Origin: Dasyornis broadbenti
Lineage: Eukaryota; Chordata; Aves; Passeriformes; Dasyornithidae
Assembly (NCBI GenBank): GCA_013397935.1
Contig: VZRN01000794.1
Span: 3,055,937-3,119,936, forward strand
Direction: 5' to 3'
DNA length: 64,000 nucleotides
The notes beneath the pieces were generated by a model that was given only the letters and a program-made list of their open reading frames with translations, made no database searches and was not told the DNA's origin. The translations under genes and the position numbers were made by a program. This document shows positions 38,201-49,668 of the stretch, piece after piece; position 1 is the stretch's first letter, and the number at the start of each line of letters is the position of its first letter.

Positions 38201-41200
38201 TAATTGGATTTACCCCTGATTTTTGTAACCCCGGCAGTGATCTCTCCAGAGGTTGCCCCAGTCCTGGTGGATGTGCCAGGAGGGGTTTAATTGTTTTTCT
38301 TTGAGGTGCTTTCAGCTGTTACCCAGTGGGACAGTTTTGGGGCTGGCTGTACCTCCTGAGCCCATCCTTCACCCTGGTTTTGCAGATGCACCTCACTGTA
38401 CCCCAAATCTGCATCTGCCCTCTCTGTGAACATCAGCCCTCACTGATAAATATCTCTGCAGCTGTGGCTGCTGAGTGGCTTCCCCTGCAAACAGCCTGTC
38501 CTGCAGCCAGAGCAGCTCTCCATTTTCATTTGGGAGCTTTGCTTGCTGATGTGAATTGCTTCCTTTAGAATGCTGCTCAGGAAAGATGTGTTCTCTCACT
38601 CCTCTGGGTTATACAGGAGACCCTTTATAATCACTGAATGTGTGTTTCAGCCAAAATAAGCCTACTCCTTATCATCTTAGAATGAAAATACTGTAACTTC
38701 ATCCCCTGCCTCAAAGAGGAAATTAGTTAGGGCCACAGCTAATGGAGGGGGGTGAGGGATTGAAATCCTCTTTAATGTCTTCAGCACCCAATCCACACAG
38801 GCTTTTGTGTTCTAATCCTTAGATTTCCTGTAATCACCTCCATGGGCAGTGTGAGTTGAGCTGCTCCTGGCCTGGAAGGCGTGGGAATATTTGTGGAGCA
38901 GTTCAGCATTCCCAGGTGTAAGCCGATAGTGTCACGAGTTTCCAAAGCATCAGGAGAAAGCAGCTGGTGGCTTGTTTTATTTACCTTTACATCTTCTGTC
39001 TGCCTTATTTTCCCCTGTTTTTTTTCTCCCTGCCAGGTCTATAATTAGCAGAAGATTTTTCTGTATAGTTGGCACACTATACCTGTACCGGTGTATTACC
39101 ATGTATGTGACTACACTCCCAGTACCTGGAATGCATTTCAAGTGTTCTCCAAAGGTAAACTCCTTCTTGTCAGGTTTTTACCTGCATGTTTCCCCCTCTG
39201 TCCCGCTGTTCCCAAAACTGCTTTATCAGGAAGTGTTTCTGAGGGAGGGGATTCTGCCCCTCTATGCTGCTCTCGTGAGGACCCTGCCCCGCCCCTCAGA
39301 ATTCTGTGCACAGTTCTGGTGCTCCCAAAATAAGAAGGATATGGAACTGTTGGAGGAGGTCCAGAGGAGGCCATGAAGTTGCCAAGGGGACTGGAGCCCA
39401 GGCTGTGAGAGCTGGGGCTGCTCAGCCTGGAGAGGAGAAGAGTGTGTGGAGACCTCACAGCTCCTTCCAGGGTCTGGAGGTGCTACAGGGAAGCTGGAGA
39501 GGGACCCTGCAACGGGAACTGGAGTGACAGGACAAGGGGGAAAGGGTTTGGACTGCCAGAGGCCAGGGACAGATGGGATATTGGCAAGGAATTGTTCCCT
39601 GGGAGGGTGGGCAGGCCCTGGCACAGGGTGCCCAGAGAAGCTGTGGCTGCCCCTGGATCCCTGGAAGTGTCCAAGGCCAGGCTGGACATTGGGGCTTGGA
39701 GCAGCCTGGGACAGTGGGAGGTGTCCCTGCCTATGGCAGGGGTGGAATGGGATGAGCTTTAAGCCCAAACCAGCCCAAACCATTCTATGATTTTAGCTTG
39801 GGTACACTGGTTTGGTGTGACAGGGCCATCCCTCTGCAGGTCACTGGCTGCCCTATCAGCAGAGATGTGGACAGGTGCTGTAGGGCAGTGCAGGAGTTCC
39901 CACCCTTTCCAAAGGACTGATCTACACAATTCCTGTGGCATTTTCAACTAATTTGCATGATCAGCATTCTCCTGTCCCTGCTGAAGCAGTTGAAGGTGTG
40001 CAGCCTGTCCCATGTGGGAGTCATTGATTTCTAGATCAATACATACCTCAGTGTGTCAAATCCAAATATGATTTGTGCTTGAAAACAGCCCAAAGAGACT
40101 TCCCTAAGGCTGTCTCCTGCACATCTTTTTGCAGTTCTGTTAGCACAGGGACTTCTCACCTCCTCCCCAGTCTGGCACGTCCTCTGAGGGATAAACTGGG
40201 CTTGTGAAAGCCGTGGCTGAAACCGGGCTACTGGGACAGAGGTCCTTGGGCAAGACCCTTGTGGTCAGTCTGGAAGGGTAATTCACGTGCTGAGGGTGGA
40301 GATGGGACAGGGCTGATGGTGTTGAATCCATCTCTGGTCACCCCAGCATTGCTGGAATCCTGGTCCTGACTGCAATTCCTGGGGCTGGTTGTGCTATGAC
40401 TCAATTTCAGCAGAAGGAAGGGCATAAGCACAGCCATAAATCAGGTGGCAGGTTGTAAAATCACTGATGTACAGGTAGTAAAACCCTGATTGGACTCGAT
40501 CCACGTGCTGGCATTGTTTTGGTGAGGATTGGCACGTCCAAACAAAGCCAGCATGCTTTGGTTCCTGGGGGAAGTCCAGCCAGTGTTTGCCAAGGCAGAG
40601 CCTTTGTGGCTTTTGGAGGGATTTTGGAAAGAGAAATGAGTGGGAGAGGAGTCAACGCTGTATTTGAACAGTCAGCTGCTAGGAAATTAAAAAAGAGAGA
40701 ACACAGGTATTTATGGGCTGAAGTGAATAAATCTGCCAATTTTGGGAATTTACGGTATTGGCAAATCCTTCTCATTACTCAAGAAGAGAAAAGCTCGTGG
40801 CCCTGATAAGATTAAGGATAAAGCTGGCTTCTCTTGAAAGCTCTAAATGTACTGGTGGGAAAAGAATAACCTCTCAACACCTTATTGAGTTCTGTGTGAT
40901 TGTGAAAAGTGGGCTTTGGGGAAGCATTTTAATGTTCGTGAGGAGATGCTAGCAGGAAATGTTTAATTCCTGCAAAGAACTTGCTTGAGTCTGTCAGAAA
41001 TTATTAATTTCCACTTCTTGAAGCAAGGCCAAGCTTTCAAATAAAATCATAATGGCCAGCCTGGGGGATCTGTGTTTCCTTCTGACTGTTAAATGGTTTC
41101 CACGGATTTTCAAACATCATAAAATGAGGTGAGGATGCAGCACATGTGTGCATTGATCCATTAGTCCTGCTGGTCCTGCTTCCTGATGGGTCCCAGAGGT

Positions 41201-44200
41201 TCTCCATACATTCTGGTTGTCCCATGGCACACATTTTTTGTGGATTTGTTTAATATTTGGGCTTGGCTTAGAGCTTGGAGCAGCAAAAGCCTTGGGCAGT
41301 GCCACCTGCCGTCAGTCACTTGGGAGAGGGAGCAGAGTGTCCACACGGGAAGGACTTAGTTTACTTGGATTTGGCTTTCCTTGGGCAAACTGAAGTTTTT
41401 TCAGGAATACTCCATGAGCCAGTGCCATGGGTTGGGGGTGGGTCAGAGCAAATCCTCTGGATGTGGAGGGAGATCCCTGTTGTGGATCCAAAGGACAAGT
41501 CTGGCACCGGCAGACACCACAGATGTTTCTGTTGGAATGGGAAGTGGAAAGAAACAATCTTGCAGACTTTTCCAAGGCTTTGGGGTTTGGAGTGAGATGC
41601 TGTTCTGTTCATCAGCTCCTACTTTTGGCAGGTGGCTGTACAGCCTGGGCAGTTCCTCCTGGTTTCTGTTGGATGATCACCAGTACCGCCTGCGCTGTTA
41701 CCAACACATGAACCAAATTTAACCTCATTTATTTTAGAGTGTGCTGCCTCTTGAACGGAAGGAAAATCTCACCTGAGCAGCAGCTACAAGAGGTGCAAAA
41801 CATCAAAACACTCCTGTCCCATTTCCAGTCTTTTTCCTACTAGAAATGTGCTGCCAGCTTTTGGGAAAGGCTGTGGATTTATTTATCTGCTGATTGATCT
41901 TGTGGATCAAAGCAGAAAGGGAGAAGAATTGAAAGGCCAAATTGATGTTTAAAACCATTGCTTGAAGCCGTGCTATTTTAATATGGTTTTGTGTTTCACT
42001 CTCCCACCAGCTCTTTGGAGACTGGGAATCTCACCTGCGGAGGATAATGAAGTTGATTGCTGGCGGAGGCTTGTCCATCACAGGATCCCACAACATGTGT
42101 GGAGACTACCTGTACAGCGGCCACACCGTCATCCTAACCCTCACCTACCTGTTCATCAAAGAGTGTGAGTGCCCTGCTCTTCTCATTCTGTGGGATTCCT
42201 TCCTCATTCAGGAATTACTCGTGTGCTTGCTGGGAAATACAATTCCAGTTAAAATGCCTGCATTTTCCACGATGAGAGGAAATGGCCTCAGGCTGCACCA
42301 GAAGTTGGGTATTAGGGAAAAATTCTTTGCCAGAGGGGTTGCAGTGGTTTGGGCTGGAAGGAACCCTTCCCATTCCACTCCCTGCTATGGGCAGGGACAC
42401 CTTCCACTATCCCAGGCTGCTCCAAGCCCCAATGTCCAACCTGGCCTTGGACACTGCCAGGGATCCAGGGGCAGCCACAGCTTCTCTGGGCACCCTGTGC
42501 CAGGGCCTCCCCACCCTCCCAGGGAACAATTCTTTCCTAATATCCAGTCTAAACACAAACAGGTTAATTTGACTGGCCAGGGTATATTACATCTTCCTCA
42601 AAGATTCCACAACCTTTCTATCTTCCAAGGATCTCATTACCCGGAGTACAGTTTTAAGTTACACCTTAAGAGAGTGATACTTATTTTGTGATCTCAGCAT
42701 TCCTGCTCTTAATCTCAGCACAGGCATCTCTCTATCAGCCAGGATTGCAGTCCATGACCCCTGCTAATCACAGCAACAGCCCTGATAACGTTCCACTTGG
42801 AAGTAACCACTGCTTGTGCTTCTTTGCAGATTCCCCACGGCGACTCTGGTGGTACCATTGGCTCTGCTGGGCGCTCAGCATGGTGGGGATGTTCTGCATC
42901 CTCCTTGCTCATGACCACTACACTGTGGACGTGGTGGTGGCTTACTACATCACTACAAGGCTATTCTGGTGGTACCACACAATGGCCAACCAGCAAGTGA
43001 GTTCCTGCCACTCCTGGTGTGGGTGGAGTGTCCAGACTCACCCCTGTCCTGTCCACCCTGTGGGAAGTCCCTCTCTTCCCCGCTTCCCCCCACCTGCTGG
43101 GTTTGCAGGGAAGAAAGAGGCATCATTAATCGGGTTCTTCTTGTCTTGACCACAAAACCATGAAGGTCTTCCTGAAGGCAGGCAGAGCTCTGCTTCGCCT
43201 GGCTAACTTCAGTCTTTGAACGAAGTCCTTCTGAATTTGTGCCAGCTGGTCACATTTGTGATAGAGCAACAAGTCATTTAGATTTGGTGGGGTCTTTTTG
43301 CCTTGGTTTTTTGGGTTTTTTGTTTGTTTGTTTGTTGAGGCCAGCTGGAGTTTCTTTGTGTTCTGTGGCTTGTGCCACAAGTCTGTTGAGGGAATAGTAT
43401 GAGGCCTCACTAAAAATGAGCTGGTTTTTGAAAGTGTTTCCAAGAAGTGGCAAGTTCTCGGGGCTGGTGAGCTGGAGCAGTCAGAGAGGAGCTGACAAGG
43501 TTGAGGAACGGGAAACCTCCCCTCTGTGCCAGGGCAGGGTCAGGCTGGAGATCAGGGAAAGGTTCTCCCCCCAGAGTGGGCTCAGGCACTGACCAGGCTC
43601 CCGAGGGAATGGTCCCGGCCCCATGGCTGCCAGAGCTCCAGGACAATGCTCCCAGTACGTTTCTACCCCAAATGCCTGATTGCAAATCGAGTACCCTTTG
43701 ATATTGGATCAGTTTGGGAGGCTCTGTGTCCCTCAGGAGTCTGTAGCCCTTGTCACACAGCCTGACTCTGCTCCTGGACTCTCAGAACAGCTCTGCTCAG
43801 TGGCTGTGCTTCCCAGCTGGAAGTACTGGAGTCAGGATTGCCCTGAATCCTGCTGCGGATTCAGCAGAGCCCTTGGTGTGGAAATATTCCTGTTCTGCTG
43901 CCTCTTGTGACTCGGGAGGTGGCTCAACACTGCTCCAGGATGTTGGGAAATGCCAGTCCCTGGATCCTTCCCTGAGCACACACTGGAGTGCCGCTCTCTC
44001 CTTCCTCGTGCTGGGGCTTGTGCCTGGCCTTAAAATCAAAAGCAAGAGTGGATTTATTTGACATATGAGCTTGACATGGAGTTTAAGCTCAGTGTACAAG
44101 CCCTGTGCTTGTATATTCCCTTTGGGTGGGTGGATACAGGGATCCCTGGCTCTGGCATGGAAAATGGGCACCAGGGGGTTGGAAAATTCCCTCAGGGTTT

Positions 44201-44863
44201 GCCCACTCCTTGTGTCTGTGCTGGGGCTTGCTCATGGCTGAGAGAAGCAAAAGGTGGATGGGAGCAGTCTGGGAGTGTGGGGAGGGCAGGGCAAGGTTCT
44301 GACCTCCTCCAGATGGGTTGGGATGTGCCCTGCTCATGGCTCCGCAGGCACACAGCCAAAGTGATTCCTGAGCTCTGTGGAATTTCAGAGACGCTTAACG
44401 AACAGCTGTGCTTTGGGATGGTGTTTTCATTCCCAAGGGAGAGGAGATCCAGTCTTTGGGTCACTCATTCCTTTCCTGTGGTCCCATCAAACAACTGAGA
44501 TCCTGTAGGCATGGGTGAGCAACATTTGGTGTGTGCAGGGAGGCTGGGATCTGTTTGGGAGGTGAGAATTTTGGGAGCAGCGGGAAGCAGGACAGCACCT
44601 ATGAACGGTCACGAGTGAAGTCCTGCCAATACAGGCATTACCCTTTGGTAATAATCCTCTTTTTTGTCACTGTCACCCTGCAGGTGCTAAAAGAAGCTTC
44701 CCAAACTAACCTCCTTGCAAGGGTCTGGTGGTACAAGCCCTTCCAGTACTTTGAGAAGAATGTCCAAGGAATTGTACCTCGCTCCTACCACTGGCCCTTG
44801 CGGTGTCCGGCGCTGGCGCGGGGCCGGCAGGTCAAGTACAGCCGCCTGGTGAGTGACACGTAA
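34601..44863 (+). CDS. SGMS1: Sphingomyelin synthase 1, complete coding sequence in 5 exons
   Basis: The exons are 34601-35217, 39037-39154, 42011-42164, 42830-42996 and 44684-44863. They join in frame to 411 codons plus TAA; mammalian SMS1 has 413. The enzyme moves phosphocholine from phosphatidylcholine to ceramide, giving sphingomyelin and diacylglycerol in the Golgi membrane. Seen in order: an N-terminal SAM-type domain (about residues 7-66), a linker, then a six-helix membrane core from about residue 131. The family motif CGDYLYSGHT contains His283, and HDHYTVD contains His326 and Asp330. These match the human catalytic triad His285/His328/Asp332 with a constant offset of 2. The start is ATG 34601 because TGA at 34571 is in frame upstream with no ATG between, and it has G at -3. 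ASAH2 follows on the same strand. Identity rests on near-identity to the known family from residue 115 to the C-terminus. Confidence 0.98.
35560..35815 (+). mobile_element. CR1-like element, second alternative subfamily
   Basis: AGGGCAGGGTCAGGCTGGAA, AAAGGTTCTTCCCCCAGAGG, tail GGATATTCCATGATTTT. A partial copy of the same family is at about 43520-43655. Confidence 0.7.
36082..36165 (-). mobile_element. CR1 3' tail, short
   Basis: TATAGAATCACAGAACTTTT then GGGGTTGGAAGGGACCCTAC and CCCCCTGCCATGGG, the reversed CR1 end. Confidence 0.85.
36578..36715 (+). mobile_element. CR1 3' tail
   Basis: CCCATCCCTGGAAGTGTTCA through GGGATAGTGGAAAGTGTCCC to ATCCCTTCCAACCCAAACAT. Confidence 0.87.
37740..38090 (+). 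mobile_element. CR1 3' fragment
   Basis: Forward CR1 from the CAGTGCCTGAAGAGAACC block to the tail CCCTCCAACCCAAACTAATC. A short internal duplication of the GGGAAGAAATTC segment is visible near 37850-37895. Confidence 0.9.
39037..39154 (+). CDS. SGMS1: SGMS1 coding exon 2
   Basis: Acceptor AG is at 39035-39036; the donor GTAAAC starts at 39155. The first base completes Lys206. It encodes residues 206-245, starting SIISRRFFCIVGTLYLYRC, which forms membrane helix 3 and the following loop, ending HFKCSPK. The exon matches mammalian SMS1 almost residue for residue. A + strand CR1 copy begins about 90 bases downstream. Confidence 0.97.
39240..39796 (+). mobile_element. CR1 3' fragment, about 560 bases
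   Basis: It begins GGGGATTCTGCCCCTCTATG and runs through the full set of CR1 3' blocks to ACCATTCTATGATTTT. It starts about 85 bases after the SGMS1 coding exon 2 donor. Confidence 0.92.
42011..42164 (+). CDS. SGMS1: SGMS1 coding exon 3 (first catalytic His)
   Basis: Acceptor AG is at 42009-42010; donor GTGAGT starts at 42165. It encodes residues 246-296 plus one base of Tyr297. It carries LIAGGGLSITGSHNMCGDYL followed by YSGHT, so it includes the D3 motif of the lipid phosphate phosphatase-like fold with catalytic His283, then membrane helix TVILTLTYLFIKE. Confidence 0.97.
42338..42555 (-). mobile_element. CR1 3' fragment
   Basis: GTGGTTTGGGCTGGAAGGAA, then CCTTCCACTATCCCAGGCTG and CAGCCACAGCTTCTCTGGGC. 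It lies about 170 bases after SGMS1 coding exon 3, in the opposite orientation to the copy at 39240-39796. Confidence 0.9.
42830..42996 (+). CDS. SGMS1: SGMS1 coding exon 4 (second His and Asp)
   Basis: Acceptor AG is at 42828-42829; donor GTGAGT starts at 42997. It encodes residues 297-352. SPRRLWWYHW opens helix 5; LLAHDHYTVDVVVAYYITTR supplies catalytic His326 and Asp330 (D4 motif); LFWWYHTMANQQ ends the exon. Confidence 0.97.
43520..43655 (+). mobile_element. CR1-like partial copy
   Basis: GCCAGGGCAGGGTCAGGCTG and AAAGGTTCTCCCCCCAGAGT match the element at 35560-35815. The tail is missing. Confidence 0.7.
44684..44863 (+). CDS. SGMS1: SGMS1 last coding exon and stop
   Basis: Acceptor AG is at 44682-44683; TAA is at 44861-44863. 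It encodes residues 353-411: VLKEASQTNLLARVWWYKPF, then the cytosolic tail ending RQVKYSRLVSDT. The flanks match the family closely, but the roughly ten residues between SYHWP and RQVKYSRL (LRCPALARG) are GC-rich and differ from the mammalian tail while keeping its length. Confidence 0.97.
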   Translation: MLKEASQTNLLARVWWYKPFQYFEKNVQGIVPRSYHWPLRCPALARGRQVKYSRLVSDT

Positions 44864-46350
44864 CGGCGTCACCCACGGCCCGGGGAAAGGACCTGTCCCA
44901 AGTGCTCACAACTCCAGAGAAGATGCCATAACCAGAAATCCACCGCTCCCTGCCCCTTTCTTTAGCAGCTCCCCGGACCTGACCTATTGGGTTACCTGGT
45001 AAGCACTGTGATCTTTCTTTCTCTCCAAAGGATCTGCGTTGGACAACAATAAAGAGAATTTAACTTATCATGCACTGTTACACATTTCTTGTCGATAGAG
45101 TTGGGATTTGCATTTCCCCATCACCATGTTCCTTTGTATATGATGCGACAACATAAATGAAAAGCTTTTATATCATAAGTTCTGGTCTTTCCAGTCACGT
45201 CTGGGAACAAAGCATATTATTTTCTTGGGAAAACATACTTTTCATATCTCTTGCCCCAAAGATTGGGCTGTAAGCCATTTTCTAGCAAACGACTATATGA
45301 AGGTTTCTAAATACCTGCCTTGGGTGAAATCAAGAAATCTTTCTACCTGTTGCACCATGCTACGAATAAGATGATAGACACAGAAAGGTTTGGTAAATCC
45401 TGATTTTGTAGAATCTGCAGTGACTGACTGTGTCAAAAAGTGCAAAAAAAAAAAAACAAAAAAAAAAAAAAAAAAAGAAAAAAAAATGTAAAGTGATTTT
45501 CTAAGTATTTCCTAACTTTATTTTTCAAAATGTGTATGAAAAAAAAAATTAAATTTAAAAAAGATTTTTACATGTCAGAGAATAGAGAGTTAAAAAATTT
45601 AAAGAAGATGCTTCTTGGGAGAGAGAGAGATTTGTCTATGTTTCTAGTGCCTTTCATGTCTTGATTGTATGGTCAGTAGGCAGTCTTAAATGTTTTTATT
45701 TAAAATAAAGTATTCCATGAAAGCAGAATTATATATACTGTATAATTACTAATTTTTGCATTTATAGCTAAATTAAACTGGAAATTTGCTTATAATGTTG
45801 AAATTGCCACGTGTAGGGAAAAAAACTCCCACCCCACCAAATAAAAAGGGTCCGACCTTGCTCACACATTGTGGGCAGGTCAAGCTGAAAAAGTATCACT
45901 TTATTGTCTACTTGGTAGCTGGATTTTAAAAAGCAAAACAGCCATGACTTCCTGTTTTTTAAGAATTTTACAAATGATCACTGAGTGAACTACAAATGGT
46001 TTCTCCATCCCCTATCAAAGTGTTGTTGGAAAACAACAAAGATAATCTATTTCTTTAAAATATTTGTGCAGAAACTGCATGTAATTCTAAGTTTTCACTC
46101 CTACCATACATACTGTATGTTTGGGGAAGTCTCCTATCCTAAACTTGCCAATGTGCAGAACAAAAAATAGTTTTTTTAAAAAAGAATGAAGAAGAGAAAA
46201 AATATATATATAAATATATATATATATATCCATTCTGTATTTTACGTGAAGCAGAGTTATCTTCTGTAGGTTTTTTGTGTATTCACAAGGTGATATTTGT
46301 ATTGTAAAACAACAATGGTGAAGGAAAATAAAAAAGGCTTTTAAAAAATG
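44864..46350 (+). other. SGMS1: SGMS1 3' UTR with several poly(A) signals
   Basis: AATAAA hexamers lie at 45048, 45704, 45840, 46327 and 46517. The stretch from about 45400 is AU-rich, with A-runs near 45450-45490 and a TA-dinucleotide run at about 46200-46230. The signal at 46327 is a likely main end, and the one at 46517 would extend the UTR by about 190 bases. Boundaries are inferred; no transcript data were available. Confidence 0.7.
46200..46230 (+). repeat. (TA)n repeat in SGMS1 3' UTR
   Basis: ATATATATATAAATATATAT continuing to 46230. Confidence 0.9.
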
Positions 46351-46904
46351 TAGTTTCCTTTATCTTTTTAATATTCAGTTGAAATTTAAAGCTGGGTTTA
46401 TTCTTCCAAACCTTGCCTTTAAGTTGATGTTATTGCACTGTAGGCCATCCGATGTGGACTGTATGGAAACTGCATTGATGTGGAATTGCTGTTGGGCAAA
46501 ACAGTGCCTTATCTGAAATAAATGCTATGCAATCGATTCCGAGCGGGTGGGAGGAGCCTTCCTGGGAGCCATCTCCAGGCCTTGAAAAATCTACCCCAGA
46601 ACTGCTGGGATGCAGCACAGGGCAGGGTGGGCACCCCTTCCCTTCCCTCGGGAGCTGCCAGTCCTGGCCCCCAAACACCAGAAAAAAAAGAAAAGAGAAG
46701 CCAATTTCTGTGCGTCTGTGCTGGTGAAAATGTCATTTCTTCCTTCTTCTTTTTGAGACGTTTTATCACCACTTCCCTGCCCTGTTGCTCAGCCTTGGCC
46801 AAAAGCTGTCCCGGAGAGCTGGTGGTGGGGGTATTCCTTGTGCTGCTTTGTCTCGCCGGTGCTGGGGGTGCTGAACAAGAGCAGTTCCTCATCAGTTCTC
46901 TGTT

Positions 46905-46953
46905 GCCTGGGAAGGGAGGGAGGGAAGGAGGGAGGGATGGAAGGAGAGAGGGG
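46905..46953 (+). repeat. (GGGA)n purine-rich tract
   Basis: GGGAAGGGAGGGAGGGAAGG and onward, purine-rich on the + strand. Intergenic, after SGMS1. Confidence 0.8.
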
Positions 46954-49212
46954 GTTCCTCGGCCAAACCTTTGCAGCAGCGTTCGCAGAGCTGGCTGGGA
47001 ATTCAGGGCTCAGCTCTGCCCGCTCTGCCTTCAATTCACGGCTTGACCTTGGCAACTTTGGGGTTCAAAGTCGGTTTTTAAACAGCCCAGCCCCACCCCC
47101 AGCTGGTTTTTGAGAGAGTTCAGGCTCCCAGATGTAACCTGAGGAGTAGATTTTTCAAGACCTGGCATCACGCACATCCGAACCATTGACATAAGTAAAT
47201 GTATGGATATATATGCACATGACATTAAATGGAATCTGCTGAACCCTGCCTTGTGGTGTCTGATTTATTGCATGGAGCCGGCTCCACACGGTGCCCCAGC
47301 GGGGCTGTGCTTGGGCAGGGCATGCTGCTGCCTCGGGAAGGGAGTCTGGGAATGGGGGACAGGGGGCTCAGGGGGTGGCTTTGCTGCTAGGGGGCCCGGG
47401 GATGGATTTGGGAGAGAACTGCTGTGCTTGGGTTCAGTCCAGGCTGTGGAGTTTGTGCTGCCTTGTTCTCCTCCTTCCTGGGGAGCATTCGCCCTGCAGC
47501 TCTGGCTGGTTTTGATGGGAGGTTGGCTTGGGGTCGGGGTAATGCCCGGAATCCCAGATTTCCCACTGTATTCCCCCCAAAGCTCAGGTAAGATCCATCT
47601 GCAGTGATCCCTCAGCCTCTGCTTCCTGCAGAGCGCAGCCAGGGGCTGGTGGGGCTCCTCTGTCGTCATTGGACACCACACTTGACTGGTGAGCTTTGTA
47701 TTCCTGGGCTGAGATCTTTGGGTGAGTTCCAGGGACAATCTTGTCACAATTAGAGGCTGAACCACCACGGAAATCATTCCTTTGCCCCGGGCACTGGTGC
47801 ATTGTTGCCTCTCCCTTGGGCAGAGCAGCTCCTGCTTCTCCTGCTTTGCTGGGTGCCCATCAGAGAGGTGAGCACAGCAAACAAGTCTGTAAAAGCTGGA
47901 ATCTGGCACTGTGCTGCCTCAATCCAGCAGAACCCGTGGATCTCCCCACGCTGTGCCAGTAAAACCACACTACAGCCTCCAGTGGAATGCTGAGGGTGTC
48001 TGAAGGACAGGCAGGAGCCTGGTTTGTGGGTGGAGGGGCAAACCTGGACATTGCAGTGCAGGTGCCAGGAGGCTGAAACTGGAAGAGGGGTCTCCAGCAG
48101 ACAAGGCTGGAAAAGAACGGTTTAAGGTGGAGAAGACCTGGGCAAAGCAGGATCTTTGCCAGGAGGGTGGGCATTGATGTTGCCAAGATCCATCTGCATT
48201 TAGCCCTTGGTGCTGCCACATGGGGGAGGTTTTAAACCCATAAAATACAGGGATGGGAGGGCTGTGAGAAGCATGAGCCAAGCAAGGGCGGCCATCCCTT
48301 TGCTTTCCTGTACTCTGGAAAGGGCAATCCCAACTTTCCCCTCCTGCTTTTACTCAGGAGACAGCTCAGTGCTCAGCCTTATTCTCTTCCTGGTGCCAGC
48401 AGGTCAGAGCGCTGCCCGAAGCCGCAAGTTCCTGTTTTGGCAACTTTTCCCATCCAATTCTGCAGATATTGACCACAAATGTTTGCCAGAAGGATCTGTG
48501 GTTTCTTTCTGCATCCTCTCAATGCCTCTCCTGTCCCTGGCTGTGTCCCTAGCGCTGCTGCTGCCTCAGATGAGGGGTGGCAAAACATTCTCCTTTTGTG
48601 GTGAAGCTTTAACCCGTTTACCTTTAACCTCTTGACAGATTTAAGCCACACCGCCTGGGGAGTTTTGGGGTGTGCGCACGTCTGAACATAAATTGTTAGC
48701 AGCAAAAGGTCACCATGACTTGGTTGTCCAGAGGGGCAGAATTCCTGCTCTTGAGGCAGGGCAGCCCAGGACAACATTTTAATTATGTTTGCGAGGCATC
48801 CCTTCAGTTCAGCTGTCACTCAGTGATCTGTGCAGGACTTTTGTGTTCAGAAACTGAAATTGCCTCAATTTTCTTACCTTTCCATTCACACTGCCTTTCC
48901 TAAACACACCATGCATGCTCCCAGCGGTGTTTCCCAGCAGGAAAGTCACCGTTTGCCACCACAAAGAAGTCTGATCCCACTTCCAGCTGCTGCTTGGAGT
49001 AGGTGTGTGTGTTTTGACCAGGAAAAGCGGGGAAGAAAATCCACGTGGTGCGGCCTAAAGCAGCCCTGGTGTGCCCTTGCCAAAGCCTGGCAGGGTTCTT
49101 GCTGACAGCTCTGTGTGAACACCTTATCTCCTGCCATCCTGAACCCGAGCAAAAGGGACTTTGGCCATTCTTTGTTAAATAAACAATGTTATGTAAGAAG
49201 CCTCTTTATTGC

Positions 49213-49305
49213 TGTGAGGGCTCTGAGGCCCCTCCAGGAGGGGCTCTGAGGGCTCTGAAGGCTGTGAGGCCTCTGAGGCCTCCTCAGGCCCCCAAGGCCT
49301 GAGAT
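49213..49305 (+). repeat. GC-rich cryptic repeat (GGCTCTGAGG-like units)
   Basis: Units such as GAGGGCTCTGAGGCCCC and GTGAGGCCTCTGAGGCC recur four to five times with variation, with several AGGCCT sites. Confidence 0.7.
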
Positions 49306-49570
49306 CCAGGATCTTGGGGAACATCTTGGCTCTGTATAAACCACATGCTCCTGTTGAGATGATGGTTGTTCCAATTTTCTGCTCAGGACGTGGCCATGGC
49401 TTAGCAAACAGGCTGGAATCAAGGTTTGTGTCCTGCAGGGATGAGCGAGGCTGTGACACTGGAGAATTGGCCATCATCACAGGTGGCTTCTCAGGGAAAA
49501 AGGGATTTTTGCCCCCCAGAGCACTGAAAGGCTGATGCAGCCAGTTTCAGAAATCTTCCCAGGCCTTCTC

Positions 49571-49573
<3 letters not shown>

Positions 49574-49602
<29 letters not shown>

Positions 49603-49636
49603 TTTTTTTGTTCTTTTTTTACCCACAACAAGNNAT

Positions 49637-49663
<27 letters not shown>
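49574..49663 (+). other. Two poly(A) runs around a two-N assembly gap
   Basis: There is an A-run at 49574-49601, a T-rich stretch to about 49620, NN at 49633-49634 and a second A-run at 49637-49663. The true sequence length here is uncertain. Confidence 0.95.

Positions 49664-49668
<5 letters not shown>

Noticed and set aside
43306..43336. TTTG-repeat stretch as a possible transposon tail
   Set aside because: There is no adjoining element body; treated as simple sequence.
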